Assembly: GCA_039944535.1 (NCBI GenBank)
Contig: JBDUYP010000022.1
Span: 496,001 to 560,000, forward strand
Direction: 5' to 3'
Source of the DNA: JAMZMI01 sp039944535
Lineage (GTDB): Bacteria > Bacteroidota > Bacteroidia > Cytophagales > Cyclobacteriaceae
DNA length: 64,000 nucleotides
Shown: positions 9,248 to 17,514 of the stretch, piece after piece
Layout: the number at the start of each line of letters is the position of its first letter
Numbering within the stretch: the first letter of the stretch is position 1
Made by a program: the position numbers and the translations under genes
The notes under the pieces: generated by a model
Told to the model about the DNA's origin: nothing
Databases searched by the model: none
The model's input: the letters and a program-made list of their open reading frames with translations, nothing else

Positions 9248-9424
9248 ATGAAAACTTTAAGCTTACTTGGCGTAGCAATACTAGCTCCTCTGGCAGCAGC
9301 ATTCTTCATTTTGACCATTATATGGAAAACATTAGAAGCATTATTTGTGTATGCTTTCAAACTGGATAGAATGAATGAAGAAGATATTGCGAAATCAAGT
9401 ATTATTGAAAATCAAGTAGCTTAA
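9248..9424 (+). CDS. Small membrane protein, 58 residues
   Basis: A short frame from ATG at 9248 to TAA at 9424 encodes a protein with one hydrophobic helix at about residues 4-26 (LLGVAILAPLAAAFFI) and a hydrophilic tail rich in acidic and basic residues (LDRMNEEDIAKSS). I do not recognise a family. It has a 209-base leader after the preceding terminator, which suggests its own promoter. The membrane-then-charged-tail pattern and the clean start and stop speak for a real small gene; its short length keeps the call uncertain. Confidence 0.5.
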   Translation: MKTLSLLGVAILAPLAAAFFILTIIWKTLEALFVYAFKLDRMNEEDIAKSSIIENQVA

Positions 9425-9538
9425 GCTACTTCTTCTTTTCCATTACCCGTCCTAAGTTGACGCCTCCCTTCCGATAGGTGCACCCTTTCTGGGTTACTAC
9501 TTTATTCATTCCAGTATCAACAGCTATACGCCTTTAAT

Positions 9539-10069
9539 ATGCTGGAATTAAGTAGTGAATCGATCAAAATGTTGGATACAAACGGGTATGTATTAAAAGT
9601 CACAGACAGCACCATTTCATTTACAAAACCCAGAGACCTTAACTGGCTAATTATTTTGACTGGGTTCATTTGCGTTCTTCTTGGAATGGCCTTTATCCGA
9701 ACCCCAATCCCAGGTCTTGTTATTAGTGGTTCGCTCATGGCACTCACCTTTCTTATCATTTTACTTACCAGAAAAAAACCATTTCTTGAACTGGATCTAT
9801 CAAATCAAAGATTTCGGCATGACCAATTTGAAACACCCCAGCGAATAGATACAATCACGGAGATTTCGATACAAACGCACTTTGAGAAAGAGTACGCCAG
9901 TGCGTTCAAAGAAACCTCAGAAGAGCATTCGGTGAAACTGAAGCTAATCCTTAACTCTGGAACTCAGTTAAAAATATTCAAACTGACCTCCGATTATAAA
10001 GAATTGACCCCTGAGATAGAAGAATTCTATAATTATCTTAAAACATTGATCACCTTAGCCAAACAATAA
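9539..10069 (+). CDS. Predicted membrane protein of unknown function
   Basis: A 176-residue protein with two adjacent membrane helices at about 36-55 (LIILTGFICVLLGMAFI) and 60-80 (LVISGSLMALTFLIILL), followed by a soluble beta-rich domain of roughly 95 residues containing LELDLSNQRFRHDQF. The layout resembles small membrane-anchored PH-like proteins, but I cannot assign a family with confidence. It ends 14 bases before the CotH-like gene and is probably co-transcribed with it. Confidence 0.75.
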   Translation: MLELSSESIKMLDTNGYVLKVTDSTISFTKPRDLNWLIILTGFICVLLGMAFIRTPIPGLVISGSLMALTFLIILLTRKKPFLELDLSNQRFRHDQFETPQRIDTITEISIQTHFEKEYASAFKETSEEHSVKLKLILNSGTQLKIFKLTSDYKELTPEIEEFYNYLKTLITLAKQ

Positions 10070-10083
10070 AACCCGATTCCTCG

Positions 10084-11613
10084 ATGAAAGCCTACTGGTT
10101 CCTAATTTTCACATTCCCACTATTGGCGTATTCTCAAATCTTATCTGTAGAAGAAAGTGAGGTATACGACGACTCAATATTGCCACGTATAGACATTACC
10201 ATAGATCAGGCCGATTTAGATTTTATTCTGGCTAGCGAAAACAGAGAGAGCGATCAGGAGTTCACCGCCACCTTCCAATTCTCTTCCCTCAATTTTAATG
10301 CATTGGAGGAAAACGTTGGCTTCAGGTTAAGAGGCAACACCTCTCGCCAATCTTCAAAAAAATCATTCAAAGTATCGTTTAACTCTTTTGAAAAAGGCCG
10401 TGACCTTAAAGGGTTTGAGAAAATCAATCTTAACGGCGAACACAATGACCCTACGATTGCACGAGCCAAGTTATGTTGGGACTTGATGAATAGTTTGCAT
10501 GTACCAGCCAGCAGAACCAATCATGTCGAGCTTTATATCAACAACGCATACTATGGTTTATATATAAACGTGGAGCATATAGATGAGGAATTTGTTGAGT
10601 TGCGCTTTGGCAACAAAGACGGCAACCTTTACAAGTGCCTTTGGCCCGCTGATTTGAAATACAAGGGAGACAGCCCCGACGCATATAAAGAGGAACATTC
10701 AGGCAGGAGAACTTATGAACTCAAGACCAATGAATCAGAGGATGACTACTCTGGGCTGGCCAAATTTATTAAGGTGCTCAATCAAACCTCTTCGAGCTTG
10801 TTTGAAGAGGAAATAGAAAAAGTTTTTGATGTCAATAGCTACTTGAGAGCACTGGCTGTGGAAGTTTTGGTGGCTCATTGGGACAATTATGGCATAAACC
10901 AAAACAATTTCTACTTGTATGATAATCCTACTGACGGGAAATTCTACTACATCCCTTATGACCTGGACAATACGCTTGGCGTTGACTTTTTCGATGTAGA
11001 TTGGGCTGACTGGAATATCTATAGCTGGTACAATGATGATCGACCTCTCACCAAAAGAATTTTGGCGGTGGAAAAGTATAGAGAAGAGTTTACACGGGTT
11101 ATGGATAGGCTACTAAGGGAGGAGTTTCTACCTTCCAAATTGAATCCGCGCATAGACGAACTCAAGGCGCTTATCCAAGATGCGGCAGAACGAGACGAGT
11201 TTAGAACCTACGATTACGGGTTCAGTATAAGTGATTTCAACAAGAGCTTCGAAACCCGGCTTGATCAATTTCACGTAAGATATGGTCTGAAAGAATACAT
11301 TGCTCGCCGGCATGAGACTGCACTTTCGCAACTAGATGAGGTGATCCCCCTCTCAACTCGGACGAAAACCCGGGAATTCAACATCTTCCCTAATCCGGCA
11401 TACGAAACCTTCGAGATTCAATTTGAAAACCCATCAGCAACCAACCACTTATATATTTATACCATGGATGGAAAAATGGTTTGGACAGAAACTTACAGTG
11501 AAAACAACATTAGGGTTGATCACAAGCTCTCCCCGGGGACGTATATCATCGGCACGCAAGCTGAGGGTCTTTCTGATTATCAATCCACCAAAAAACTCAT
11601 CATCAGCAGGTAG
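10084..11613 (+). CDS. Secreted CotH-like kinase-fold protein with type IX secretion tail
   Basis: The 509-residue protein starts with a signal peptide (about 1-18, ending LLAYSQ). The body (about 30-400) is a CotH domain: PRIDITIDQADLDFIL, the RLRGNTSR motif near residue 82, KSFKVSF, and YIPYDLDNTLG with the conserved acidic residues near 300. CotH proteins have an atypical protein-kinase fold; some phosphorylate spore-coat proteins. The last 75 residues form a Por-type sorting domain (FNIFPNPA ... LSPGTYII) used for export and surface anchoring by the type IX system. It is therefore probably a cell-surface or secreted protein. Its substrate is unknown. Confidence 0.9.
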   Translation: MKAYWFLIFTFPLLAYSQILSVEESEVYDDSILPRIDITIDQADLDFILASENRESDQEFTATFQFSSLNFNALEENVGFRLRGNTSRQSSKKSFKVSFNSFEKGRDLKGFEKINLNGEHNDPTIARAKLCWDLMNSLHVPASRTNHVELYINNAYYGLYINVEHIDEEFVELRFGNKDGNLYKCLWPADLKYKGDSPDAYKEEHSGRRTYELKTNESEDDYSGLAKFIKVLNQTSSSLFEEEIEKVFDVNSYLRALAVEVLVAHWDNYGINQNNFYLYDNPTDGKFYYIPYDLDNTLGVDFFDVDWADWNIYSWYNDDRPLTKRILAVEKYREEFTRVMDRLLREEFLPSKLNPRIDELKALIQDAAERDEFRTYDYGFSISDFNKSFETRLDQFHVRYGLKEYIARRHETALSQLDEVIPLSTRTKTREFNIFPNPAYETFEIQFENPSATNHLYIYTMDGKMVWTETYSENNIRVDHKLSPGTYIIGTQAEGLSDYQSTKKLIISR

Positions 11614-11680
11614 TATTTGCTAGATAAAAACTAAGCATAACACACTGAAGCACTCAGTAAAAATCAGTCCACATCATTTA

Positions 11681-11715
11681 AAAAGGGTCACCTCAAGCGA
11701 AGTGACCCTTTTTTC
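11681..11715. terminator. Bidirectional rho-independent terminator between convergent genes
   Basis: An 11-base stem (AAAAGGGTCAC / GTGACCCTTTT) with a 10-base loop has T tracts on both strands. It sits between the CotH-like gene (plus) and the end of the siroheme operon (minus) and should stop both. Confidence 0.92.
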
Positions 11716-11781
11716 ATCATTAACCTAACCATCAACCTAACAAAAAGACCCTCCCTCGAACACAAAGGATGGAATGGCTGA

Positions 11782-12369
11782 TCATTTATCTTTTAAAACA
11801 GAGGTAATCTTATTCAGTTCTTTGACTTTTTCCTGAAAATCCCCTTTTAGCTTGTCTCTTATGGATTTAAGATTGGAAAGGAGTTCACCTGTTTCGTCAG
11901 GTAAAATTTCTTCAAGAACTTCTCTAAATCGTTTTGCAAATGTGGGTGACTTTCCATTGGTACTGATACCGATTTTCAGATCACCTTTCTTTACCGTAGA
12001 ACCCAAATAAAAATCACATAATTCAGGCGTATCAGCCACATTGACTAATAAGTGCCTTTTGTCGGCACGCTTTTTTATTTTCTTGTGCAATTCGGGCTGG
12101 TCAGTTGCCAAAATCACCAGGTCAACTTTTTTTAAATCCTTTTTCTTAAAAGCTCTTTCTACTAGATTCAGATTCTCATTGGCCAGTGTCTTTATCTCTA
12201 GCCTTATTTCTGGTGCTACTATTGTGACTCGTGCGTTGGGGTCATTTTTCAAAAGGGCCTCCAGTTTTTCCAAACCCACATTTCCCCCTCCAACGATAAG
12301 CGTTTGGATTTGATCCAACTTCAAAAAAATCGGAAAAAGTGGATTACCTCCCTGAACCTGATCATTCAT
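11782..12369 (-). CDS. Precorrin-2 dehydrogenase (siroheme synthase N-terminal domain)
   Basis: The protein oxidises precorrin-2 to sirohydrochlorin with NAD, the step between the CobA methylase and iron insertion. It shows a Rossmann fold start (TLIVGGGNVGLEKLEALL), then LVILATDQPELHKKI, the CDFYLGSTVKKGDLKIGISTNG region and PTFAKRFREVLEE, as in the CysG/Met8/SirC family. I take ATG at 12369 (MNDQVQGG, 195 residues) as the start. A TTG further out at 12423 is possible but overlaps the upstream gene by 50 bases. Last gene of the metZ operon; it supplies siroheme to the sulfite reductase two genes upstream. Confidence 0.92.
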   Translation of the reverse strand: MNDQVQGGNPLFPIFLKLDQIQTLIVGGGNVGLEKLEALLKNDPNARVTIVAPEIRLEIKTLANENLNLVERAFKKKDLKKVDLVILATDQPELHKKIKKRADKRHLLVNVADTPELCDFYLGSTVKKGDLKIGISTNGKSPTFAKRFREVLEEILPDETGELLSNLKSIRDKLKGDFQEKVKELNKITSVLKDK

Positions 12370-12373
12370 ATCG

Positions 12374-13117
12374 CTATTCTTGAAATGGTTGAATATCGTG
12401 CGCTTTGGCCGCACCCTCACCAAATATCAACAGTGTAGGGGCTTCAGGCCTTTCACGGTTGTAAATATCCACAATGGTGTTTACAGTACCATTAAACACC
12501 GACCCTTCCAGCAATGACCCACTGGATATTATCGCCACGGGCAAATTGCCTCTTCCGGCCTTTTGATATTCTTCAGCAATAAGTGCTAGCTTTCTCGACC
12601 CCATGAAGAATACAGTTGATGGTGAATATTTTGCAGCAGTGACTACCTCCTCACTCAGCTCCCCATGCTCCGTGGTAGCTGTCACCGCAGTAAAACTTTG
12701 GTTAATCCCCCTGGTGGTCAAAGGAATGCCGTAATATCCCGGCAACATGATACTACTGATGCCTATTACCACAGAAGACCTGACGCCAAATTTCTCCGCA
12801 TACCCAATTTCCTCAAGCCCCCTGGCAAATACGAATGGATCTCCTCCCTTGAGTCTCACGACGTGCTGCCCTCCGGATTTTAGTGCGTGCTCCACTATCA
12901 GTTCGTTGATTTCCTTCTGTGCAACGCTATACTTTCCAGCCCTTTTTCCAACAAAAATCAATTGAGCACCTTCGGCATGAGACAGCATATCTTTATGAAC
13001 CAAAGCATCATAAAGAACCACATCCGCGCACTTCAGAGCCTTTATACCTTTGAGTGTAATCAAATCCGGATCACCCGGACCCGCACCTACAAGTGTCAAA
13101 CGAGCTCCTCCAGCCAT
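12374..13117 (-). CDS. cobA: Uroporphyrinogen-III C-methyltransferase
   Basis: CobA/SUMT adds two methyl groups from S-adenosylmethionine to uroporphyrinogen III, giving precorrin-2 for siroheme. The 247-residue protein carries the hallmark motifs: LVGAGPGDPDLITLKG near the N terminus, VRLKGGDPFVFARG near residue 87, the GIPLTTRG segment and the C-terminal PTLLIFGE. It starts directly at the end of the sulfite reductase gene with no spacer and is followed 4 bases later by precorrin-2 dehydrogenase. The methyl donor is the ligand of the riboswitch at the head of this operon. Confidence 0.96.
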   Translation of the reverse strand: MAGGARLTLVGAGPGDPDLITLKGIKALKCADVVLYDALVHKDMLSHAEGAQLIFVGKRAGKYSVAQKEINELIVEHALKSGGQHVVRLKGGDPFVFARGLEEIGYAEKFGVRSSVVIGISSIMLPGYYGIPLTTRGINQSFTAVTATTEHGELSEEVVTAAKYSPSTVFFMGSRKLALIAEEYQKAGRGNLPVAIISSGSLLEGSVFNGTVNTIVDIYNRERPEAPTLLIFGEGAAKAHDIQPFQE

Positions 13118-15238
13118 TTATGCTTTATAAAAACTGCTAACCACCAACTTATCGTCGCTTTCAGCATTTCTCAATGCTATGATCTCATCACAAACCTTTT
13201 TGGCTTGTTCATAATATGCCAGAGCAAACTCCTCAGATGGCTCGTTTTTATTGATTTGCAGGACAAGCTCACTAAATGAGGTATCCAAACTTACCAAACC
13301 TTCATTTTGAACTTTCTCTTCGAAATCACCAATGATCCCAAGATGGGTATTGCATTGAATATCCTTGCTTAACAGAATGGCTTTGGCACCAATAACCAAC
13401 GCATTGTAAGTGTAGTAAATGGCGTTTGACCAAAGTCCAGAGTCAAGAGAAAGCTGTGCTTTACCGTATTTCTCTTGCGCATCGCCAAGGATTGTTCCCA
13501 CAAGGTCCATCATCACACCGGCGCACTCTCCTACTCCTATTTCAGGAATGAAATCTGCTTCTTTACCCCAATCCTGAAACCCTGTATCCTCAAGTGTACT
13601 CAGATCAGCCAATGGCTTCAACAGGTCATAAAAATATATCTTTCCTTGTCGCCTGATATGGGCATTGAAATACTCTGTTTCCTCGGCTTTTTCTTCAAAA
13701 TCATTTAACAACCACCTCACCGCTTCTGGAATTCTCTTGGAAGGGAGCTTGATCACTTTTTCGGCTATGTTGGCACGGCCGTCAGGATCAATACCTCCTC
13801 CCAGTACGACTTGCTGTGCAGGACACACCTTGCCCTGATACTTGATGCTACTACCGTGAAAGCCGATATTTCCAATCATGTGCTGACCACATGAGTTCAT
13901 ACATCCGCTGATCTTGATTTTGATCAAAGACTCATCAATAAGGTGAGGGTATTCTTCTTTGATCAATTTTTCCAATTCAAGGCTAAGCGCTGTACTGTTG
14001 GTCACACCCAGGTTGCAGGTATCTGTGCCAGGGCATGCTGTCACATCCGCCAGTGTATCGAAACCTGCTTCAGACAAGTTGAGCTTGTTAAGATCTTCAT
14101 AGACCTTCTTAATGTCCCCTGGCTGAATATTCTTAAACAGCAATCCCTGATTCACTGTGATTCGGATATCATCTGCCGCATATTTATCAACGATATCAGC
14201 CAGATCATTAGCCGTATCAGGTTTGATATCACCCAGAGGGATTTTCACCTTTACCGCATATAGTCCTTTTTGCTTCTGCTCGAAAACATTTGTCCCTGCC
14301 CATGTAAGAAAATCAGCGTCTTTTTCTCCTTCAAAAACAGCAGAAAGATCGGAAGCAGGGTTTGACTCTATCTGATCTTCCAGAGCTTCTATCGGGAATG
14401 ATTTGTATGGCAAAGCTTTTCTTTCCTCATCCACGAGTTTCATAAACCCATCAAGTCCAAGCCCCTTTTTCGGCTCAATCAAAAATTTCAATCTCGCCTT
14501 ATGTCTTCTTTCCCTTTCTCCATATCTGTCAAAAACTCTTAGCCCAGCCTCCACGAAAGGAATAAGTTGATCTACAGGCAAAAATTCGTACGCCAGTTGC
14601 GCCATAAACGCCTGAGCACCAAGCCCTCCTCCCAACAACACTTTAAAGCCTCTTTGACCGTCTTTGACCACCGGAATAAATCCAAAATCATGGATATAGG
14701 TAAAAGCCGCATCCTGATCGCTAGACGAAAAAGCAATCTTAATTTTTCGGCCCATATCCTGACAGATAGGATTTCTCAAAAAATATTTAAAAGTAGCCTC
14801 TACATAAGGCACCACATCGAATGGCTCATTGGGATCTATACCAGCGAACGGCGATGCTGTGATGTTCCTGACAGTATTGCCACATGCCTCACGTGCTGTC
14901 ATTCCGGCCGCTTCCAGGGCTTCATAGACTTTTGCACTATCCTCTAGCTTTACGTAGTGCAGCTGGATATTCTGACGTGTAGTCAGATGCAGGTTACTAC
15001 TGCCGTATTTCACAGAAAGGTCCGACACTACCCGCAGTTGGTTTGCTGTGATTTTACCGTATGGTAGCTTCAATCTAAACATATGCACCCCCAACTGCCT
15101 CTGTCCATAAACTCCCCTTGTCAATCTAAAAGCCTTGAAACGGTCTTCATCCATTTGACCATTTTTGAACTTATCTATTTTACCCAACAGCTCCTCTACG
15201 TCCGCTTTAGCCTCTTTTGTGATTTCGTTTAAGCTCAT
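13118..15238 (-). CDS. Siroheme-dependent sulfite (or nitrite) reductase with C-terminal helical extension
   Basis: The 706-residue enzyme reduces sulfite to sulfide, or possibly nitrite to ammonia. The 4Fe-4S/siroheme ligands are all present: C402 and C408 in ACPGTDTCNLG, and C446 and C450 in SGCMNSCG. The two ferredoxin-like half domains start near residues 45 and 310. Residues from about 570 to 706 are extra compared with a standard ferredoxin-type reductase (about 560 residues). They are helical, with NAIYYTYNALVIGAKAILL, resembling HEPN-like folds but without a clear RxxxxH motif. The neighbours metZ, cobA and precorrin-2 dehydrogenase argue for sulfite as substrate. The gene starts 23 bases after metZ. 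Confidence 0.92.
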   Translation of the reverse strand: MSLNEITKEAKADVEELLGKIDKFKNGQMDEDRFKAFRLTRGVYGQRQLGVHMFRLKLPYGKITANQLRVVSDLSVKYGSSNLHLTTRQNIQLHYVKLEDSAKVYEALEAAGMTAREACGNTVRNITASPFAGIDPNEPFDVVPYVEATFKYFLRNPICQDMGRKIKIAFSSSDQDAAFTYIHDFGFIPVVKDGQRGFKVLLGGGLGAQAFMAQLAYEFLPVDQLIPFVEAGLRVFDRYGERERRHKARLKFLIEPKKGLGLDGFMKLVDEERKALPYKSFPIEALEDQIESNPASDLSAVFEGEKDADFLTWAGTNVFEQKQKGLYAVKVKIPLGDIKPDTANDLADIVDKYAADDIRITVNQGLLFKNIQPGDIKKVYEDLNKLNLSEAGFDTLADVTACPGTDTCNLGVTNSTALSLELEKLIKEEYPHLIDESLIKIKISGCMNSCGQHMIGNIGFHGSSIKYQGKVCPAQQVVLGGGIDPDGRANIAEKVIKLPSKRIPEAVRWLLNDFEEKAEETEYFNAHIRRQGKIYFYDLLKPLADLSTLEDTGFQDWGKEADFIPEIGVGECAGVMMDLVGTILGDAQEKYGKAQLSLDSGLWSNAIYYTYNALVIGAKAILLSKDIQCNTHLGIIGDFEEKVQNEGLVSLDTSFSELVLQINKNEPSEEFALAYYEQAKKVCDEIIALRNAESDDKLVVSSFYKA

Positions 15239-15261
15239 TCTGATAGTGTTATTCGTCCTTA

Positions 15262-16434
15262 TTATAAATTCTTACTTGCATCAAGCGCCTGATCTATGTC
15301 TGCTATGATGTCTTCTATATTTTCTAACCCTACAGAGATACGCACCAAACCAGGTGCGATACCTACTATATTTCTTTCATCTTCGGTCAGCTTGCTATGT
15401 GTTGTAGAAGCTGGGTGTGTGGCCGTGGTTCTGGTGTCGCCCAAATTGGGAGTAAGACTCAGCATTTTAAGATTGTCCAAAAAGGCCGCACCGCGCTTCA
15501 ATCCTCCCTTTACCACAAAAGTCACTATACCCCCACCCTTTTTCATCTGCTTTTGAGCAATTGCATGTTGTGGGTGTGATTCGAGAAACGGGTATTTTAC
15601 CATTTCCAGTTCCGCATGCGATTCTAAATATTTGGCAAGTGTCAGCGCATTGTCACAATGACGATCCATTCTTACCGCCAGCGTCTCCAAACTTTTGCTC
15701 AAAACCCAGGCATTGAATGGAGACATACTCGGGCCAGTATGACGAGCAAAAAACCTCACTTCTTCAATCAATTCTTTGGTACCAAGGATGGCTCCTCCCA
15801 GCGTTCGCCCCTGACCATCGATAAACTTAGTGGCCGAGTGGGTAACAATATGTGCACCAAAATCTGAAGGATTTTGCAGGTAAGGGGTAGCGAAACAATT
15901 GTCAACGTTTAGAATCACATTGTGTTTTTCAGCCAGTTTGCCCAAATACTCCAAATCCACCAAATCCAAGCCCGGGTTGGAGGGTGTTTCCACAAAGATC
16001 ATTTTAGTGTTTGGCCTTATTAGTTTTTCGCAATCTTCGGGAGAGCCCAAATCAAAATACGAACTCTCTATCCCCCACTTAGGAAAAACCTTAGTAAACA
16101 GCTGGTGTGTAGATCCAAAAATGGCTCTTGAAGACACTACATGATCACCTGATTTGAGCAATGCAGCTATGCTCGTAAACATGGCTGACATGCCGGTGGC
16201 TACAGAAATTCCATCTTCGGTATTTTCCAACTGACACATTTTCTGAATAAACTCATCAGTATTTGGGTTGGAGTAGCGAGAATATATATTACCAGGAATC
16301 TCATCGTTAAACATAGCTCTGGCCTCCTCTGCATCATTGAAAGTAAAGCTACTTGTCAGATAAAGAGGCACTGAATGCTCGCGGTGGCTGGCATTGTCAA
16401 TTTGCGTACGTATGGCTTTGGTCTCGAAATTCAT
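15262..16434 (-). CDS. metZ: O-succinylhomoserine sulfhydrylase / trans-sulfuration PLP enzyme
   Basis: A 390-residue Cys/Met-metabolism PLP enzyme that most likely joins sulfide to O-succinyl- or O-acetylhomoserine to make homocysteine. The PLP lysine is K203 in THSATKFIDGQG; other family motifs are YSRYSNPNTDEF (51-62), the VATGMSAMFT segment and the VETPSNPGLDL segment. I use ATG at 16434 (MNFETKAIRT). An upstream TTG at 16482 would add 16 residues unlike the family. It is the first gene after a SAM riboswitch and is followed by sulfite reductase, so sulfide is made and used by neighbouring products. A cystathionine gamma-synthase role cannot be excluded from sequence alone. Confidence 0.93.
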   Translation of the reverse strand: MNFETKAIRTQIDNASHREHSVPLYLTSSFTFNDAEEARAMFNDEIPGNIYSRYSNPNTDEFIQKMCQLENTEDGISVATGMSAMFTSIAALLKSGDHVVSSRAIFGSTHQLFTKVFPKWGIESSYFDLGSPEDCEKLIRPNTKMIFVETPSNPGLDLVDLEYLGKLAEKHNVILNVDNCFATPYLQNPSDFGAHIVTHSATKFIDGQGRTLGGAILGTKELIEEVRFFARHTGPSMSPFNAWVLSKSLETLAVRMDRHCDNALTLAKYLESHAELEMVKYPFLESHPQHAIAQKQMKKGGGIVTFVVKGGLKRGAAFLDNLKMLSLTPNLGDTRTTATHPASTTHSKLTEDERNIVGIAPGLVRISVGLENIEDIIADIDQALDASKNL

Positions 16435-16571
16435 AAATGAATACTCGTTTGGGTTACTAATTCGGTTGTTACAACGAATCAATTACAATAGCAACAACAA
16501 AAAACCACACATACTGTATGTTTAATTTGTTTGAATGCGCATGCGCCGGAAATAAATTGCTTTTTCATATA

Positions 16572-16697
16572 ATTAATTCATATTCTCCAAACACCTCGTC
16601 CGGATCAGGATTTAGCACCGCAATTCCAATTAGATCATTGGAACAGGTTGCTAGCGCTTCTACGAGCCTGTCTCTCCACGCTTCTTTATAAATCAAT
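16572..16697 (-). promoter_or_regulatory. SAM riboswitch (S-box, SAM-I class) upstream of metZ
   Basis: Read on the minus strand, the leader contains the S-box core in order: GTGGAGAGACAGGCTCG, AGCAACC (16646-16652), and GGTGCTAAATCC (16608-16619). Helix P1 is formed by ATTGATTTAT (16688-16697) and ATGAATTAAT (16572-16581), ten pairs with two G-U wobbles. P3 is a perfect 7-base hairpin (16624-16630 with 16637-16643). It lies about 140 bases before the metZ start and just after a good promoter. The ligand is inferred from the conserved core. SAM binding should lower expression of the four-gene operon. The expression platform is not obvious. Confidence 0.9.
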
Positions 16698-16719
16698 CAA
16701 TCGTTATTGAATGAGATTG

Positions 16720-16750
16720 CAAAGGTGAGCCATAAGTCACACACTTCAAA
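16720..16750 (-). promoter_or_regulatory. Promoter of the metZ riboswitch operon
   Basis: On the minus strand TTTG (16747-16750) and CACCTTTG (16720-16727) are 19 bases apart, matching the Bacteroidota promoter form TTTG / TAnnTTTG with one mismatch. Transcription would start near 16713, about 15 bases before helix P1 of the riboswitch. Confidence 0.55.
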
Positions 16751-16812
16751 ACATTCTCTAAGGAGAATACCTTTATTTCGAGAAAAAATTCTGAAAAGGA
16801 ATAAAAAAAGAA

Positions 16813-17514
16813 TTGAAACTTCGCATTAAGTCTGCAACAATTAAACAATTTTATTTTCTTTGGAAAATTTTAAATCTACCTGTTTTGAATAAAACCTACC
16901 TTTTCCTAGCAATCCTGTTAATATCCTCAGGGTGCGCCAAGCGCTATTATGATATTCACCCCCAGTCTTTCAATTACGAAAACAGACTCAGTGCCAGTGG
17001 TTCTCTGAGAATTAATTACGTGTATGATGTTCAATTTGGGGAGCACAATAAAAAATACTCCCAAAAAGAACGTGATTCCAACTTAAAATTATTGGCCCTA
17101 TCTATAGAAAATACAAGCATTGAGCCGATTCAAATCAAAAGAGGCAATCTCGATATTAAGACGGCAAGTGGAAGGAAAATCCCGTCAGTAGATATGTCAT
17201 TTTATTCTAGCAAAGTCCGACAAAAACCAGAGAATTATGTTCTTTTTTACGGAATAGCCGGCCTGGGAGTGTACTCTGAAACTGACCCTTACGGTGGCAG
17301 CACCAAGGTCAAAGTCATTTACAATCCGTTACCATTAATTATTGGCGCTGGTAATGCCATTTTTGCTGGCGTTGCAAATAATAAACACAAGAGAAATTTA
17401 AAAAAGTATGATATCGACCAAGTAGTAGTTCCTCCGAAAAGCACAATAAATGGAGTTATAGCGGTCAGTGAACCTGGATTTCCAGAATTAATTTTTGAGT
17501 ACTCAGAAAACTAA
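16813..17514 (+). CDS. Predicted lipoprotein of unknown function
   Basis: The protein has a hydrophobic stretch followed by a lipobox-like LLISSGC, so the mature form is probably a lipid-anchored periplasmic or outer-membrane protein of about 190 residues. There is no ATG at the front: the longest form starts with TTG at 16813 (233 residues). A TTG at 16885 (MNKTYLFLAILL) would give a more normal signal peptide with the lipid cysteine near position 17 and may be the true start. The body is beta-rich and has a glycine-rich hydrophobic segment near residue 175. No family recognised. It converges with the purF-like gene and overlaps its stop by 4 bases. Confidence 0.75.
   Translation: MKLRIKSATIKQFYFLWKILNLPVLNKTYLFLAILLISSGCAKRYYDIHPQSFNYENRLSASGSLRINYVYDVQFGEHNKKYSQKERDSNLKLLALSIENTSIEPIQIKRGNLDIKTASGRKIPSVDMSFYSSKVRQKPENYVLFYGIAGLGVYSETDPYGGSTKVKVIYNPLPLIIGAGNAIFAGVANNKHKRNLKKYDIDQVVVPPKSTINGVIAVSEPGFPELIFEYSEN

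Larger units (their letters stand above)
16435..16812. other. Intergenic region: riboswitch, promoter and spacer
   Basis: These 378 bases without a gene hold the SAM riboswitch and its promoter. Between the riboswitch and metZ there is a small hairpin (ACATA / TATGT around 16510-16520) followed on the minus strand by a T-rich stretch, a possible but weak expression platform. A 6-base inverted repeat (ATTCTC / GAGAAT, 16753-16768) overlaps a TACCTTTA sequence that could be a plus-strand promoter element for the lipoprotein gene. Confidence 0.6.

Noticed and set aside
13118..13531. HEPN toxin domain with ribonuclease activity on the sulfite reductase
   Set aside because: The helical pattern fits only loosely and the catalytic RxxxxH motif is not visible, so a toxin role is not supported.
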